Counted from the stretch's first letter, positions 10,664 through 21,365 are shown. The stretch is DNA of 64,000 nt from Photorhabdus thracensis (GCF_001010285.1 NZ_CP011104.1:3348001-3412000), one strand, 5' to 3'. Numbers and translations are program-made. Notes: generated from the letters alone by a model not told the origin.

Positions 10664-11540
10664 ACAGCTCTTTTATTATTTTCCTTCCTCCGGACCTGGG
10701 CGGAAATCAGACAGCGATAAGGGGATACAAAGACACAACATTTAATCAAGATGAGAGATCCTTCATGTTAAAAAATGTCGTGGTTTAGTTACGCTGGGTG
10801 CTCCTACAGCAGGGTAATCCGGAGACCTGGCGGCAGTATATGTGCTTCACATTATTATTACAATTCCAACACAATATGATTAGCTACATTTCCACTGAAC
10901 AGTGATTAAGATCACGATTCAAACATATTGCACAAAATTAATTATCTTGTTTGACAAACTTTAAACATTTATCTTACATATATGGTTGAAAATACTTTTG
11001 AGATTGATTTCCGATAAAAGGAAAGACTTCACTAAAAGCTAAAGTTATGTAACTGTGTAGTCCACACAAATCATAATTTTTTTTGTAGTCATGCATAAAA
11101 CATAACACTCAAAAACTCGCTAACAATCTGAAAACCATTGTCGTCCGGGGTGAGATTTCAGCCTTAAATGTGATATTGGCCTGATTTCAAATTTTTTCCG
11201 GTGGTACAGTGCCAGGGAGCACAGTATAAGAACCTATTCCGTTGGGCATATTAGCGTAGGCCATTCTTGTCAATAAATTGAGGGCACAGATCGCGCGCAG
11301 AAACCGGAAAACCGGAATATGCACGCAGTCTGTAAAAAGCGATTCACTCACAAATCGCTCACCAACGCGGGCCATACCAAAGTGCGTTCAAAAGTTATCG
11401 CTTTTGTCAGAGCACTCTCCAGGCCCGTTTATGACCAAAAAGAATGGTCAATAAAATAGCCTGATGAGATAGACCCTATACTGTATCTTTCTGCCGTGGT
11501 TGTTAAGAGTTATAAAAATGAAAGCGCTAAGGAGACTGTA
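10664..11540. promoter_or_regulatory. Divergent sdhC-gltA control region
   Basis: This stretch of almost 880 bases has no convincing gene. It separates the divergent sdh-suc operon and gltA, as in E. coli where ArcA and CRP act on both promoters. The middle (about 10,890-11,120) is very AT-rich. Near 11,224-11,239 it has a 16-base sequence also found upstream of cydA. I could not assign promoter boxes with certainty. Confidence 0.5.
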
Positions 11541-12827
11541 ATGGCAGATAACAAAGCAACTCTAACCCCCCCAAATGGTGCAGTTGCTATTGAATTGGGC
11601 GTGCTAACACCGACCCTTGGGTCTCAAGTCATCGACGTTCGTACTCTTGGCTCCAAAGGTTTTTATACCTACGACCCTGGTTTTACTTCCACAGCATCTT
11701 GCGAATCCAAGATCACCTACATTGATGGTAATGAAGGCGTATTGCTTCACCGTGGTTTCCCTATCAATCAGCTGGCGACAAAATCCACTTATCTGGAAGT
11801 TTGCTACATCCTGCTTTATGGCGAAACACCAACACAAGAACAGTTTGATAAATTCAAAAAAACTGTTACTCGCCATACCATGATCCACGAACAGATCCAT
11901 CGTCTGTTCAACGGCTTCCGCCGTGATTCTCATCCAATGGCAGTACTGTGTGGTGTCACTGGTGCTCTGGCGGCTTTCTATCACGATGCCCTTGATGTGA
12001 ACAACCCGCTTCATCGTGACATTACCGCATACCGTCTGCTGTCCAAAATGCCGACAGTGGCTGCAATGTGCTACAAATATTCTATTGGTCAACCGTTCGT
12101 TTATCCACGCAATGACCTCTCCTATGCCGGCAATTTCCTGCATATGATGTTCTCCACACCATGCGAAGAATATAAAGTGAACCCAGTGCTGGAACGTGCC
12201 ATGGATCGCATCTTGATCCTACATGCCGACCACGAACAGAACGCCTCTACCTCAACAGTACGTACCGCAGGTTCTTCCGGTGCTAACCCGTTTGCCTGTA
12301 TCGCCGCAGGTATCGCTTCCCTTTGGGGGCCTGCGCATGGCGGTGCAAACGAAGCTTGTCTGCGTATGCTGGAAGAAATTCAGTCAGTTGAACATATTCC
12401 TGAATTTATTGAACGCGCCAAAGATAAGAACGACGCTTTCCGCCTGATGGGATTTGGTCATCGTGTTTACAAAAACTATGATCCGCGCGCAACAGTCATG
12501 CGTGAAACCTGCCATGAAGTACTGGATGAACTCGGCCTGAATGACAGCCTGCTGGAAGTTGCGATGGAGCTTGAACGTATCGCTCTGCACGATCCGTACT
12601 TTATTGAGAAAAAATTGTATCCAAACGTGGATTTCTATTCAGGTATTATCCTGAAAGCCATGGGTATTCCATCCACCATGTTCACTGTTATTTTTGCCAT
12701 TGCCCGCACCATCGGCTGGATAGCCCACTGGAACGAAATGCATGATGACGGTGTGAAAATCGCCCGCCCTCGCCAACTCTACACCGGCTACACTCAACGT
12801 GATTTCCAAAGCCAGTTGAAAAAATAA
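11541..12827 (+). CDS. gltA: Citrate synthase
   Basis: This 428-residue type II citrate synthase condenses acetyl-CoA and oxaloacetate, the entry step of the TCA cycle. I chose the ATG at 11541 ([18 protein letters not shown]) because it aligns with E. coli GltA and has AAGGAG six bases upstream; an in-frame ATG at 11496 would add 15 residues without a ribosome site. Active-site segments are present: GPAHGGANE (His near 265), [13 protein letters not shown] (His near 306) and the Asp in [13 protein letters not shown] terminator follows the stop. Confidence 0.97.
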   Translation: MADNKATLTPPNGAVAIELGVLTPTLGSQVIDVRTLGSKGFYTYDPGFTSTASCESKITYIDGNEGVLLHRGFPINQLATKSTYLEVCYILLYGETPTQEQFDKFKKTVTRHTMIHEQIHRLFNGFRRDSHPMAVLCGVTGALAAFYHDALDVNNPLHRDITAYRLLSKMPTVAAMCYKYSIGQPFVYPRNDLSYAGNFLHMMFSTPCEEYKVNPVLERAMDRILILHADHEQNASTSTVRTAGSSGANPFACIAAGIASLWGPAHGGANEACLRMLEEIQSVEHIPEFIERAKDKNDAFRLMGFGHRVYKNYDPRATVMRETCHEVLDELGLNDSLLEVAMELERIALHDPYFIEKKLYPNVDFYSGIILKAMGIPSTMFTVIFAIARTIGWIAHWNEMHDDGVKIARPRQLYTGYTQRDFQSQLKK

Positions 12828-12856
12828 TAACAAAATCCGATTACGATTAAGGGCAA

Positions 12857-12887
12857 AGCTCTAACTTGATAGTTAGGGCTTTTATTT
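12857..12887 (+). terminator. Intrinsic terminator of gltA
   Basis: An AGCTCTAAC/GTTAGGGCT stem (one G-T pair) around TTGATA is followed by TTTATTT, 30 bp after the gltA stop. Confidence 0.75.
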
Positions 12888-13140
12888 AATTGAGGAAATG
12901 ACCTTACTATGAATTGATGTTACACCAGCACGACTGAAATCACCGTAAAAATTGATCTCGCCATCTTCCTTGTGTATGCTCGCTTTTCAAGAGCAGATAC
13001 ACACCATCCTGCTCCCTAAATTATCAAACGTAGCCACCGCTTGCGTGTGTAGCCGGATCACCAGGATCAAAATTCACAATTCTATAAAGCGGACAAAACA
13101 ACGTTAATTATGAAAATATGAAAAGTTTGTCAAAAGCTTT

Positions 13141-13162
13141 GAAGCCCACTCTGGTGGGCTTC
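13141..13162 (-). terminator. Terminator hairpin after ybgI
   Basis: A perfect GAAGCCCAC/GTGGGCTTC stem with the loop TCTG lies about 28 bp past the ybgI stop. On the minus strand it is followed by AAAGCTTTTG, a weak T tract. It could act in both directions between the convergent gltA and ybgI. Confidence 0.65.
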
Positions 13163-13189
13163 GTTTATTATCGTATTAGAAAAACTTGA

Positions 13190-13936
13190 TCAAACCGGAT
13201 TGGGAATATCAATATAAGTCACATCCAGCCCATAGTTATCAGCCAACCACTCCCCCAACGCCTTAACACCATAACGCTCAGTGGCATGATGACCCGCCGC
13301 ATAAAAATGCAGCCCCATTTCACGGGCGATATGAACAGTCTGCTCTGAAACTTCACCGGTAATAAACGCATCAACACCAAATTCAGCCGCCTGTTGAATA
13401 AAGCCCTGTCCACCGCCGGTACACCAGGCAAGAGTGCAAATCTCTGCGGGTGCATTATCACCCACATACAATGCCTTGCGACCCAGCGCCTGTTCAATGC
13501 GTGAAGCTAACTCAATCGGCGTTATTGGCTGCTCAAACTCCCCATACGGCACGAATGGCTCAATCAGCCCGACAACTTTCGCCTCCATCTTCTGGGCCAG
13601 TTGCGCATTATTTCCCAGTGATGGATGGGCATCCAGCGGCAAATGGTAGCCATATAAATTAATGTCATTGCAGAGCAACGTCTTCAGACGACGATGTTTC
13701 ATGCCACGAATCACCGCCGGTTCATTTTTCCAAAAATAGCCATGATGAACGATAATTGCATCAGCCTGATGGCGAACCGCTTCATCCAATAACGCCTGAC
13801 AAGCTGTAACACCGGTAACGACCCGCTGAATATGAGTACGCCCTTCAACTTGTAAACCATTGGGCGCATAATCCTGAAACTCGCCAACATTCAGCTCTTG
13901 GTTAATCACATTTTCCAGCTCAATATTATGCATCAT
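13190..13936 (-). CDS. ybgI: YbgI, Nif3/DUF34-family metal-binding protein
   Basis: This 248-residue protein is close to E. coli YbgI (247 residues), a Nif3-like toroidal protein with a di-metal site; its cellular role is not firmly known, though annotations call it GTP cyclohydrolase I type 2 homologue. Metal-ligand histidines appear in IIVHHGYFWK and AGHHATERYG, and the family segment DYAPNGLQVEG is near the N-terminus. It is transcribed toward gltA. Upstream of it the IS array begins, so its original upstream neighbour is lost. Confidence 0.9.
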   Translation of the reverse strand: MMHNIELENVINQELNVGEFQDYAPNGLQVEGRTHIQRVVTGVTACQALLDEAVRHQADAIIVHHGYFWKNEPAVIRGMKHRRLKTLLCNDINLYGYHLPLDAHPSLGNNAQLAQKMEAKVVGLIEPFVPYGEFEQPITPIELASRIEQALGRKALYVGDNAPAEICTLAWCTGGGQGFIQQAAEFGVDAFITGEVSEQTVHIAREMGLHFYAAGHHATERYGVKALGEWLADNYGLDVTYIDIPNPV

Positions 13937-14030
13937 ATTCGTCCTGTATTTGGTTGTGTGGGAGTAACATACCCATCTGCACCAGCCATAGCAATTGAGC
14001 TTTGTGATTTTTTCGATTCCGGATAAAGCA

Positions 14031-14064
14031 AAACGCCTTGCCAGAATAAACAGGCAAGGCGTTT
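14031..14064. terminator. Perfect 12-bp hairpin at the edge of the IS array
   Basis: AAACGCCTTGCC and GGCAAGGCGTTT pair perfectly around a 10-base loop. On the minus strand the tail is TTTTGCTTTATCC, so it could stop transcripts coming out of the IS982 element or be the surviving terminator of a displaced gene. Confidence 0.55.
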
Positions 14065-14086
14065 AACTATTTAACCCGAATTCTGT

Positions 14087-14545
14087 TTAAGCCGTCACTG
14101 AAAAATCGTCTTCCGAATAGAAAACTTTCAGTGATGGCTCCTTCCATTTAAGGCAATAAGCAATCAAACCGCCTAAAACGGTCAACATAAATCCTTTTAT
14201 ACTTCGATGGCGAGAATGCTCTATTTGAGAAACGGTTTTTAATTGCCCATTAATCGGTTCGATGATGAAACGCCTTGATAACATTATCTTATCCCACTCA
14301 GCCAGCCGCTGTGCTTTCATATTTTTTTGGCGCTTTTGGGTGACGAAAGTGACACCGGTTTTGCCTAAATCGTCTGCCAGTTCCTGACTGAGATAACCTT
14401 TATCGCCGTAAAGCGAACCGGTTAATTCTGTTGTTAATTCGCGAACAGGTTCCCGCTCATCCACATTACCGGCAGTGATTTTAAGCGCCAGAATTTCCCC
14501 CTGGTGATTGACAACCAGGTGTAATTTGAAACCATAAAACCATAT
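14087..14545 (-). pseudogene. IS982 transposase, C-terminal half
   Basis: Codons from WFYGFKLHLVVNHQGEILA onward encode the C-terminal part of an IS982-family DDE transposase, including SLYGDKGYLSQELADDL and the acidic region near RRFIIEPINGQLK. The reading frame begins at an ATG inside the inserted element, so the first seven residues before WFYGF are not original. The N-terminal half lies 1.5 kb away at 16073-16507. Confidence 0.8.
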
Positions 14546-14649
14546 ATGGACGCCCCGATTATGCAAGCACTAAATTGATACGGTTTACGACCATATATCC
14601 GGCGTCATAAAGGGCTTATTTGCTCGCGCCATGATGTCATCCGCACCCT

Positions 14650-14831
14650 AGGGCAAGAGCATGAAAGCTTATTTATTATCCATTGCTTAAATTGGCTGCT
14701 TTTACAATCAAATGAAGTTTAAGAATCACTCAAGCCAAGATGTTGTTTTGAACAAAACAATGAGTATTTTATCAACATTGTTTGATTATGATTCTATTTG
14801 AATGAAATTTAGGCTTTCGTGCTCTTGCCCT
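14650..14831. mobile_element. 183-bp MITE with 21-bp terminal repeats
   Basis: The left end AGGGCAAGAGCATGAAAGCTT (14650-14670) and the right end (14811-14831) are inverted copies with two mismatches. Both ends are flanked by the same 11 bases ATCCGCACCCT (14639-14649 and 14833-14843), the hallmark of a target duplication. There is no coding capacity. An 11-bp duplication is typical of IS4/IS231-type transposases, so it is probably mobilised in trans. Confidence 0.8.
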
Positions 14832-14973
14832 GATCCGCACCCTGTTTCCTTATCATCCGTCATCGGTATGTAACGACCTCGGTTTTACTCAGGTTATCGC
14901 AGGGCCGATAGCCGTTTTTTCATCAGTGTTTACAAACTCGGTTAAAACGTCTATTTCGATTCACTCAATTCAA

Positions 14974-15994
14974 TTAATTGATAGCAAAAGCCTTCTTCAT
15001 ATTATAATCAACCTTATCCGTCAGAACACGCCAGATAATTCGGGTCAGCTTGTTGGCTAAAGCAACCACGGCTTTCATGGCCCCACATCGGGTAATCAGG
15101 GTTCTTAGCCACTCGCCTAAAGGGTCATCCCGTTTTTGTACGCCGCGCATCATGGCGCGGGCACCATGAATAATTAACGTTCGGAGATGACGATTACCCT
15201 GTTTGCTCAGGGAAGAGAGACGATTTTTCCCGCCTGAACTGTGTTGCCGGGGGACTAAACAGTTGTCGGCCATTGGCAAATTGAGATGCGCTGACGTCAC
15301 TCACGAAAGCAGCCGCAATAAGGGGACCGACACAGGGAATAGTGAGCAGAGGGTCATAACCCGGTTGCTGGCGAGACAGTGCCACAATTTCTTTATCCAT
15401 ATCATGGATACGCAGGTTCAGGGCACATAAATCTTCCCGCGAGGTATAAAGTAAACGTCGCAGGGCAGAAGACAAGGCATTGTTCTCATCTTCCAGAACA
15501 TCAGGTAAATGGTGTTGAAGTGACTGAATGCCAACGGGAATAATCACGCCCTGCTCAGCGAGGAACGCCCGGAGTTGATTGGCAAGCGCGGTGCGTTGCT
15601 CCACCATGAGCTGTCGGGCGCTACGCAGTGCTTTAATATCCTGCTGTTCCACTGTTTTAACCGAGACAAAATGGATACCCGGACGACAGGCAGTCTCGCA
15701 GATAGCCAACGCATCATTGGCATCGTTCTTTTGATGATGGCTAAAGGCTTTGACGTGCTGGGTGGGGACGAGCCTGACGGTATAGCCCATCGCCTGTAAC
15801 GTTCTCCCCCAATAATGAGAAGTGGCACAGGCTTCCATGGCAATGACGGTTGATGGCGGGAAAGTCCGCACAACATCAAGGAGTTTTTGCCGTGAAATCT
15901 TTCGGTTAGAGGCAACGGAACCGTCCGCCATCCAGACGCAGACCTGAAAAACATTTTTGGCAAGGTCAATGCCAACCACTTTGATCGTATTCAT
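14974..15994 (-). pseudogene. IS1111-type transposase, frameshifted
   Basis: The N-terminal part (from 15994, MNTIKVVGIDLAKNVFQVCV) has the RuvC-like DEDD residues in GIDLAK, AMEACATSHYW and DANDALAI. The C-terminal part (to 14974) contains VPRQHSSGGKNRLSSLSKQG, the serine region of the family. The two parts are in different frames and overlap at 15194-15300. The residues normally linking ...FANGRQ to LVPRQHSSGG are missing, so a small deletion caused the frameshift. The gene is inactive as read. Confidence 0.85.
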
Positions 15995-16072
15995 GAGCTG
16001 TTCTCCTGAAATTCAGTGCATCGAAAAAAAAGATGGCACTGTTTACCGCTGAAAAAGGGGACGTCCATCACA

Positions 16073-16507
16073 TCATCCCATTGAATTTTTTCCGCGCTTT
16101 GCTATCCCGGCAAAGACCTGATGCCGAGGAATGCGAATGTTATGGCAGACACTCAAACTCGTGGAATCAATAAAAGCAATGCCTGTGGGTTTTCCTTTTA
16201 ATTGAGTCAGATAGCTGCATAGTGGCGCCAAAACGGAAGGGGCCACACTGACAAAACGGGAATAGCTGAGCAAGGTGGGAAAATCGTGGTGGTGATATTT
16301 CCAAATGTGTTCCAGATAAAAATGTTTAAAATCCCGGTAATGTAACAGATGAAAAAGGACCAAAATGGTCATGATTTCACTGGGATACATGTGACCTTGT
16401 CGGCGGCGTAAACGATGCCCGCTATCAAGACAAAATGGTTCCCATTGAGGGATGAAAAAACGGCAAAAATCATCGACATCACAGAAAATTTCAACTAAGT
16501 TGTTCAT
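16073..16507 (-). pseudogene. IS982 transposase, N-terminal half
   Basis: The N-terminal half of the same IS982 transposase, starting MNNLVEIFCDVDDFCRFF. It contains the catalytic-domain start GIAFIDSTSLSVCHN with its conserved Asp and stops just after GKNSMG, where the IS1111-type element begins. Joined to 14087-14545 it would give a transposase of about 290 residues, normal for the family. Confidence 0.85.
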
Positions 16508-16638
16508 AGCCTGTTCCTTCCCAGAGCTGTTTCGGCCTGCACCAAAACACTGCTCCTGGAACAGGCTTCATGTTAATTTCTTATCCAGAATTCGGGTTAA
16601 TTATGTTGCACTTACTATGCGCAATCGCAAAATAATAG

Positions 16639-16778
16639 CAACACCAGTAATTATACCGGTGTTGCCACATTATTTAGTGATTATTGATAATCGCTGACAG
16701 GTGCGCAGGAACAATGCAGATTACGATCACCGTAAACATCATCCAGGCGTTTAACTGCAGGCCAATATTTATTGGCTT
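16639..16778 (-). repeat. Extra copy of the gcvP 3' end (copy A)
   Basis: These 140 bases are 138/140 identical to 18361-18500. They contain the last 32 or so codons of gcvP (16681-16778) plus the gcvP terminator hairpin. The copy abuts the left end of the IS1182 element exactly. It keeps the T-rich tail (CTATTATTTTG on the minus strand) of the original terminator, so it marks the original downstream edge of gcvP. The two differences are at 16646 (A for G) and 16756 (T for C). Confidence 0.9.
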
Positions 16779-18360
16779 CAGATTATTGACAAAGTGCTGG
16801 TTTTTTATCCGGCATTTTGTTTTAATTAAGTTCCGTTCACTCAACGGAGCTTGCCACCATGTTAAGACCCCCCCCTCTCCAGACTTTCCCGCCAGAAACG
16901 CTCTCGCTTGACGAGCTGGTCCCTAAAAATCATTTGGTCCGTCAAGTCGATGCTGCCATTGATTTCGAATTTATCCGCGAATTAGTCGCCCCGTTGTATT
17001 GCCACAATAATGGCCGTCCTGCTATCGATCCGGTCATGCTGATTAAAATGATGTGACTCGGCTACTTGTTTGGCGTCCCCAGTGAACGCCGTCTGGTACA
17101 GGAAATTCAGGTTAATGTGGCTTACCGCTGGTTTCTGCGCCTCGGACTGACAGAAAAGGTCCCTGATGCCTCAACCCTGAGCCAGAACCGCCGCCGCCGT
17201 TTCAATCATACCGCGGTCTTCCAACAGATTTTTGACCACATTGTTGAACAGGCGATAGCCAAAGGATTTGTGGGCGGACACGTACTCTATACCGACAGCA
17301 CCCACCTGAAAGCCAGTGCCAATCCGCATAAATCGGAGAATGTCATGCGGTCGGTTCCCCCCGGCGCCTATGTTGACGCACTGGATAAAGCCGTCACTCA
17401 AGACCGGGCGGCAGCTGGAAAAAAAGCCTGAAGCCAGCCCTAAAGGAACGGCAGAGAAAGACGAAGGTCAGTACCGTCGATCCGGAAAGCGGGTTTATGC
17501 ACCGGACCAACAAACCCAGGGGGTTCTTTTACCTTGACCACCGTACCGTGGATGGGCAAGTCGGTATTATCACCGATACCTACGCCACACCGGGTAATGT
17601 CCACGACAGCCAGCCTTTTATCAAGCGTTTGACGCGTCAGTTAGAGCGTTTTGCTCTCAATCCCCTCGCGGTTGGGTTGGATGCGGGCTATTTTACGGCC
17701 CCGGTTTGTTATCTGACGGAACAGTTAGGCATTATCCCCATCATAGGTTATCGCCGGCCGAATAAGGGACCAAATACCTTTCAGAAGAAACATTTCACCT
17801 ATGACCAGCTACAGGATTGTTATGTCTGCCCGCAGGGAGAAAAACTGATTTATACCACAACCGACCGTCAGGGATACCGGCATTATCAGGCCCCGGCGGC
17901 TATCTGCCAGTGTTGCCCGCAGCGTGATGCCTGCACGCACGCGAAAGGCGGAAAAACGATAACCCGTCATATCTGGGAGGCCAGTAAAGAGCAGGCCAGA
18001 GAAAACCGGCTAACGGAATGGGGTAAAAAAGTTTACAAGCGACGAAAGGAAACAATAGAGCGCAGTTTTGCGGATGCGAAGCAACATCACGGGCACCGTT
18101 ATGCCCATTTTCGCGGGTTGCAGAAGGTGCAAATACAGTGTCTTTTGGCGGCAACTGCCCAAAATATCAAGAAGATAGCCTTGCTGGTCGCGATGCTTTG
18201 TTGTTTTTATCTCTGGAGGGCGAGCCAGTCAATGCCCGCGAAGCGAAAATAACGCCCTGACGGGCGATTGAATCGGGTCAATGAGGAAAATGAGTTGTAT
18301 TATGATTCGTAATGAAAGGAACAAACCCCATTATTTTCAATGGGGTTTGTCAGCGGTCTG
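16779..18360 (+). mobile_element. IS1182-family element
   Basis: About 1.58 kb bounded by imperfect inverted ends (left CAGATTATTGACAAA, right end reading inward CAGACCGCTGACAAA; 11 of 15 match). It contains one broken transposase gene. Its two ends touch the two 140-bp gcvP copies precisely, which defines its borders to the base. Confidence 0.8.
16859..18252 (+). pseudogene. IS1182 transposase, stop codon and frameshift
   Basis: The frame opens MLRPPPLQTFPPETLSLDEL and would continue LGYLFGVPSERRLVQEIQ, but an in-frame TGA at 17054-17056 replaces what is normally a Leu codon. A second lesion occurs near 17418-17425, where a run of seven A shifts the frame by -1 between ...GKK and SLKPALKERQ. 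The rest (to 18252) has the family features GLDAGYFTAPVC, the Cys-rich CQCCPQRDACTHAKGG and the C-terminal RRKETIERSFADAKQHHG. Confidence 0.85.
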
Positions 18361-18500
18361 CAACACCGGTAATTATACCGGTGTTGCCACATTATTTAGT
18401 GATTATTGATAATCGCTGACAGGTGCGCAGGAACAATGCAGATTACGATCACCGTAAACATCATCCAGGCGTTTAACCGCAGGCCAATATTTATTGGCTT
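18361..18500 (-). repeat. gcvP 3' end repeat (copy B, part of intact gcvP)
   Basis: This is the functional partner of copy A. It comprises the last codons of gcvP, the stop, and the terminator stem CAACACCGGT/ACCGGTGTTG (18361-18386). Beyond the stem the IS1182 end begins at once, so the T tract that followed the hairpin is absent here. Confidence 0.9.
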
Positions 18501-21279
18501 TGGTTTCTGCGGTTGGGAAAACAGCAATTTCACGGCTGTAATTATGATTCCAATCAGAAGCCAGCTCAGTTTGTACATGAGGCGCATTGACCAATGGGTT
18601 ATCTTCCAATGACCATTCACCTTGTGCAACTTTGTTAATTTCAGCACGGATTGACAGCATTGCATCGATAAAACGATCGATTTCCACTTTGCTTTCTGAT
18701 TCTGTTGGTTCCACCATCAGTGTGCCGGCAACCGGAAATGACATCGTGGGCGCATGGAAACCGTAGTCAACCAAACGCTTGGCAATATCCATTTCACTGA
18801 TACCAAACTCTTCTTTCAGTGGCCGAATATCCAGAATACATTCATGCGCTACATGGCCGTTATGACCGGTATACAGCACGTCATAATCATTTTTCAGGCG
18901 GGCAGCAATATAGTTGGCATTCAAAATCGCTACCTGACTTGCCTGTTTCAGCCCTTGCGAGCCCATCATACGGATATACATCCAGCTAATAGGCAGAATG
19001 GATGCGCTGCCAAACGGAGCGGCAGAGACGGCTCTCTGTTCAGTAAGACCATCCATTTGAACCACTGAATGCCCCGGCAAGAACGGCGCTAAATGCGCTT
19101 TTACGCCAATCGGCCCCATACCTGGACCGCCACCGCCATGTGGGATACAAAATGTTTTGTGCAGGTTGAGGTGTGAAACATCAGCGCCGATAAAACCGGG
19201 CGCGGTGATTCCAACCTGTGCGTTCATATTTGCACCATCAAGGTAAACTTGACCACCATATTGATGAATGATTTCACACACCTGACGGATAGTTTCTTCA
19301 TATACGCCGTGTGTTGATGGGTAGGTCACCATGATGCAGGAAAGCTCATCACCGGATTTTTCCGCTTTTTCGCGCAGGTCCGCCAGATCAATGTTGCCCT
19401 CTTTATCACAACTCACCACCACAACGGTCATACCCGACATATGAGCCGAAGCTGGGTTGGTGCCATGAGCAGAACTTGGGATCAAACAGATATGACGATC
19501 CTCTTCTCCACGGCTTTCGTGGTAACGGCGAATAGCAAGCAGACCCGCATATTCGCCCTGCGCACCAGAGTTTGGCTGCATACAAACAGCATCATAACCT
19601 GTTAATTGAACCAACCAGTGGGATAACTGGCTTATCATCTGCTGATAACCCTGCGCCTGCTCTGGCGGACAGAATGGATGCAGCTGATTAAATTCAGGCC
19701 AGGAGATCGGTAACATTTCTGCCGCAGCATTGAGTTTCATGGTGCAAGAACCCAGTGGGATCATGGCCTGATTCAGTGCCAGATCTTTGCGCTCAAGACG
19801 GTGCATATAGCGCATCATATCTGTTTCGCTGTGATAGCGGTTGAAATTCGGATGCTGGAGGATGTCATCATTACGCAGCATTGATGCAGGAATGGAATGG
19901 TTTTCCGCTATCACATTCTCATCCAGTGCCTCAACATCCAGCTTGCTATCTGTGCCTGTCAGTACAGAGAATAATTTGACCAAATCATCTCGGTTGGTGG
20001 TTTCACTCAATGTGATACCCACTGCGCCGTGAATATCGCTACGCAAGTTGATTTCCGCTTTGTCTGCCCGAGCCAGTACCGCAGCTTTATCGGCAACTTC
20101 AACGGTCAAGGTGTCAAACCAGGTTTTGTAGCGCAGAGTAAATCCGGCTTGCTGTAACCCGGCTGCCAGAATGTCAGTCAGACGATGAATGCGGCCGGCA
20201 ATGCGTTTCAGTCCTTTCGAGCCATGATAGACCGCATACATACCCGCGATGTTTGCCAACAACACTTGCGAGGTACAGATGTTGGAGTTCGCTTTCTCAC
20301 GGCGAATATGCTGCTCACGGGTCTGCATTGCCATGCGCAGTGCGGTATTTCCCGCCGCATCACGGGAAACGCCGATAATACGTCCCGGCATAGAACGTTT
20401 GAATTCATCACGGCAGGCAAAAAATGCCGCATGGGGGCCGCCATAACCCATCGGTACACCAAAACGTTGAGCAGAACCAAACACCACATCCGCCCCTTGT
20501 TTGCCCGGTGCGGTCAGCAGTACCAGCGCCATCAAATCAGCGGCAACGCTGATAATGATTTTGCGTTGTTTCAGTTGCGCGATCAGGTCGGTGTAATCAT
20601 GAATTTCACCTTTTGTCCCCACCTGTTGCAACAACACACCAAATACACCTTCCAGCTCCAGGACTTTTTCCGCTTTATCCACAATCACATCAAAACCAAA
20701 GGTTTCAGCGCGGGTACGGACAACATCCAATGTTTGAGGGTGTATGTCATCAGCAACAAAGAAACGATCAGCGTTTTTCAGTTTGCTGGCACGTTTTGCC
20801 ATTGCCATTGCTTCAGCCGCCGCGGTGGCTTCATCCAGCAAAGAAGCAGAGGCAAGATCCAAACCCGTCAGATCGATTGTTACTTGCTGGAAATTCAGCA
20901 GTGATTCAAGACGCCCTTGAGAAACCTCCGGCTGATAAGGTGTATAAGCGGTATACCAGCCAGGGTTTTCTAATAAATTGCGTAAAATAACCGATGGCAG
21001 GACAGAAGGCACATAACCCATACCAATATAGGATTGGTAACGCTTATTCTGGCTGGCAATGGCTTTCAGTTCAGCCAGTGCTTGCTGTTCAGTCGCACCA
21101 CCGCCCACATCGGGCGGCTCTGGTAACGCGATATCGCGGGGAACAATTTTCTGTGTTAATTCATTGAGGGAACTTGCCCCCACTGTCGCCAGCATCTCTT
21201 TCTGCTGTTCGGTGGAAGAGCCAATATGACGGCGGATAAACTCGCCCCGGTTCTCGAGTTGGCTTAATGTTTGGGTCAT
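18403..21279 (-). CDS. gcvP: Glycine dehydrogenase (decarboxylating), P protein
   Basis: This 958-residue PLP enzyme decarboxylates glycine and loads the aminomethyl group on lipoyl-GcvH. The start [20 protein letters not shown] and the end [20 protein letters not shown] match E. coli GcvP (957). The PLP lysine lies in [16 protein letters not shown]. Despite the adjacent IS1182 element the reading frame is complete, thanks to the 140-bp duplication of its 3' end. It is the third gene of gcvTHP, 86 bp after gcvH. Confidence 0.97.
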   Translation of the reverse strand: MTQTLSQLENRGEFIRRHIGSSTEQQKEMLATVGASSLNELTQKIVPRDIALPEPPDVGGGATEQQALAELKAIASQNKRYQSYIGMGYVPSVLPSVILRNLLENPGWYTAYTPYQPEVSQGRLESLLNFQQVTIDLTGLDLASASLLDEATAAAEAMAMAKRASKLKNADRFFVADDIHPQTLDVVRTRAETFGFDVIVDKAEKVLELEGVFGVLLQQVGTKGEIHDYTDLIAQLKQRKIIISVAADLMALVLLTAPGKQGADVVFGSAQRFGVPMGYGGPHAAFFACRDEFKRSMPGRIIGVSRDAAGNTALRMAMQTREQHIRREKANSNICTSQVLLANIAGMYAVYHGSKGLKRIAGRIHRLTDILAAGLQQAGFTLRYKTWFDTLTVEVADKAAVLARADKAEINLRSDIHGAVGITLSETTNRDDLVKLFSVLTGTDSKLDVEALDENVIAENHSIPASMLRNDDILQHPNFNRYHSETDMMRYMHRLERKDLALNQAMIPLGSCTMKLNAAAEMLPISWPEFNQLHPFCPPEQAQGYQQMISQLSHWLVQLTGYDAVCMQPNSGAQGEYAGLLAIRRYHESRGEEDRHICLIPSSAHGTNPASAHMSGMTVVVVSCDKEGNIDLADLREKAEKSGDELSCIMVTYPSTHGVYEETIRQVCEIIHQYGGQVYLDGANMNAQVGITAPGFIGADVSHLNLHKTFCIPHGGGGPGMGPIGVKAHLAPFLPGHSVVQMDGLTEQRAVSAAPFGSASILPISWMYIRMMGSQGLKQASQVAILNANYIAARLKNDYDVLYTGHNGHVAHECILDIRPLKEEFGISEMDIAKRLVDYGFHAPTMSFPVAGTLMVEPTESESKVEIDRFIDAMLSIRAEINKVAQGEWSLEDNPLVNAPHVQTELASDWNHNYSREIAVFPTAETKANKYWPAVKRLDDVYGDRNLHCSCAPVSDYQ

Positions 21280-21365
21280 TTGTTACTGATTCCTGAAGCA
21301 GGCCAGAAATGGCATACAAATAAAAACGCCCTGCTCACGATGTGAAGCAGGGCGACGGTGGGCTA

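Larger units (their letters stand above)
14546..16068 (-). mobile_element. IS110-family (IS1111-type) element inside IS982
   Basis: Subterminal inverted repeats of 11-12 bases, ATGGACGCCCC at 14546-14556 and GGGGACGTCCAT at 16057-16068, bracket a broken DEDD transposase gene. Such subterminal repeats mark the IS1111 branch of IS110. The element splits the IS982 transposase after ...GKNSMG; the two halves rejoin in frame as NSMG-WFYGF, so the insertion site can be placed to within a few bases. A MITE lies in its 3' non-coding part. Confidence 0.75.
14071..16600 (-). mobile_element. IS982-family element, interrupted by an IS1111-type insertion
   Basis: The outer element is bounded by identical 15-base inverted repeats, TTAACCCGAATTCTG at 14071-14085 and its reverse complement at 16586-16600. 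Its single transposase gene is cut into two halves (14087-14545 and 16073-16507) by a second element. The outermost TTA may be target-derived, since the family ends usually begin ACCC. No clear target duplication was found, which suggests later rearrangement at this locus. Confidence 0.8.

Noticed and set aside
19841-20990. Long plus-strand frames opposite gcvP (up to 239 codons)
   Set aside because: They lie antisense to a well-conserved core gene and have no recognisable protein features.
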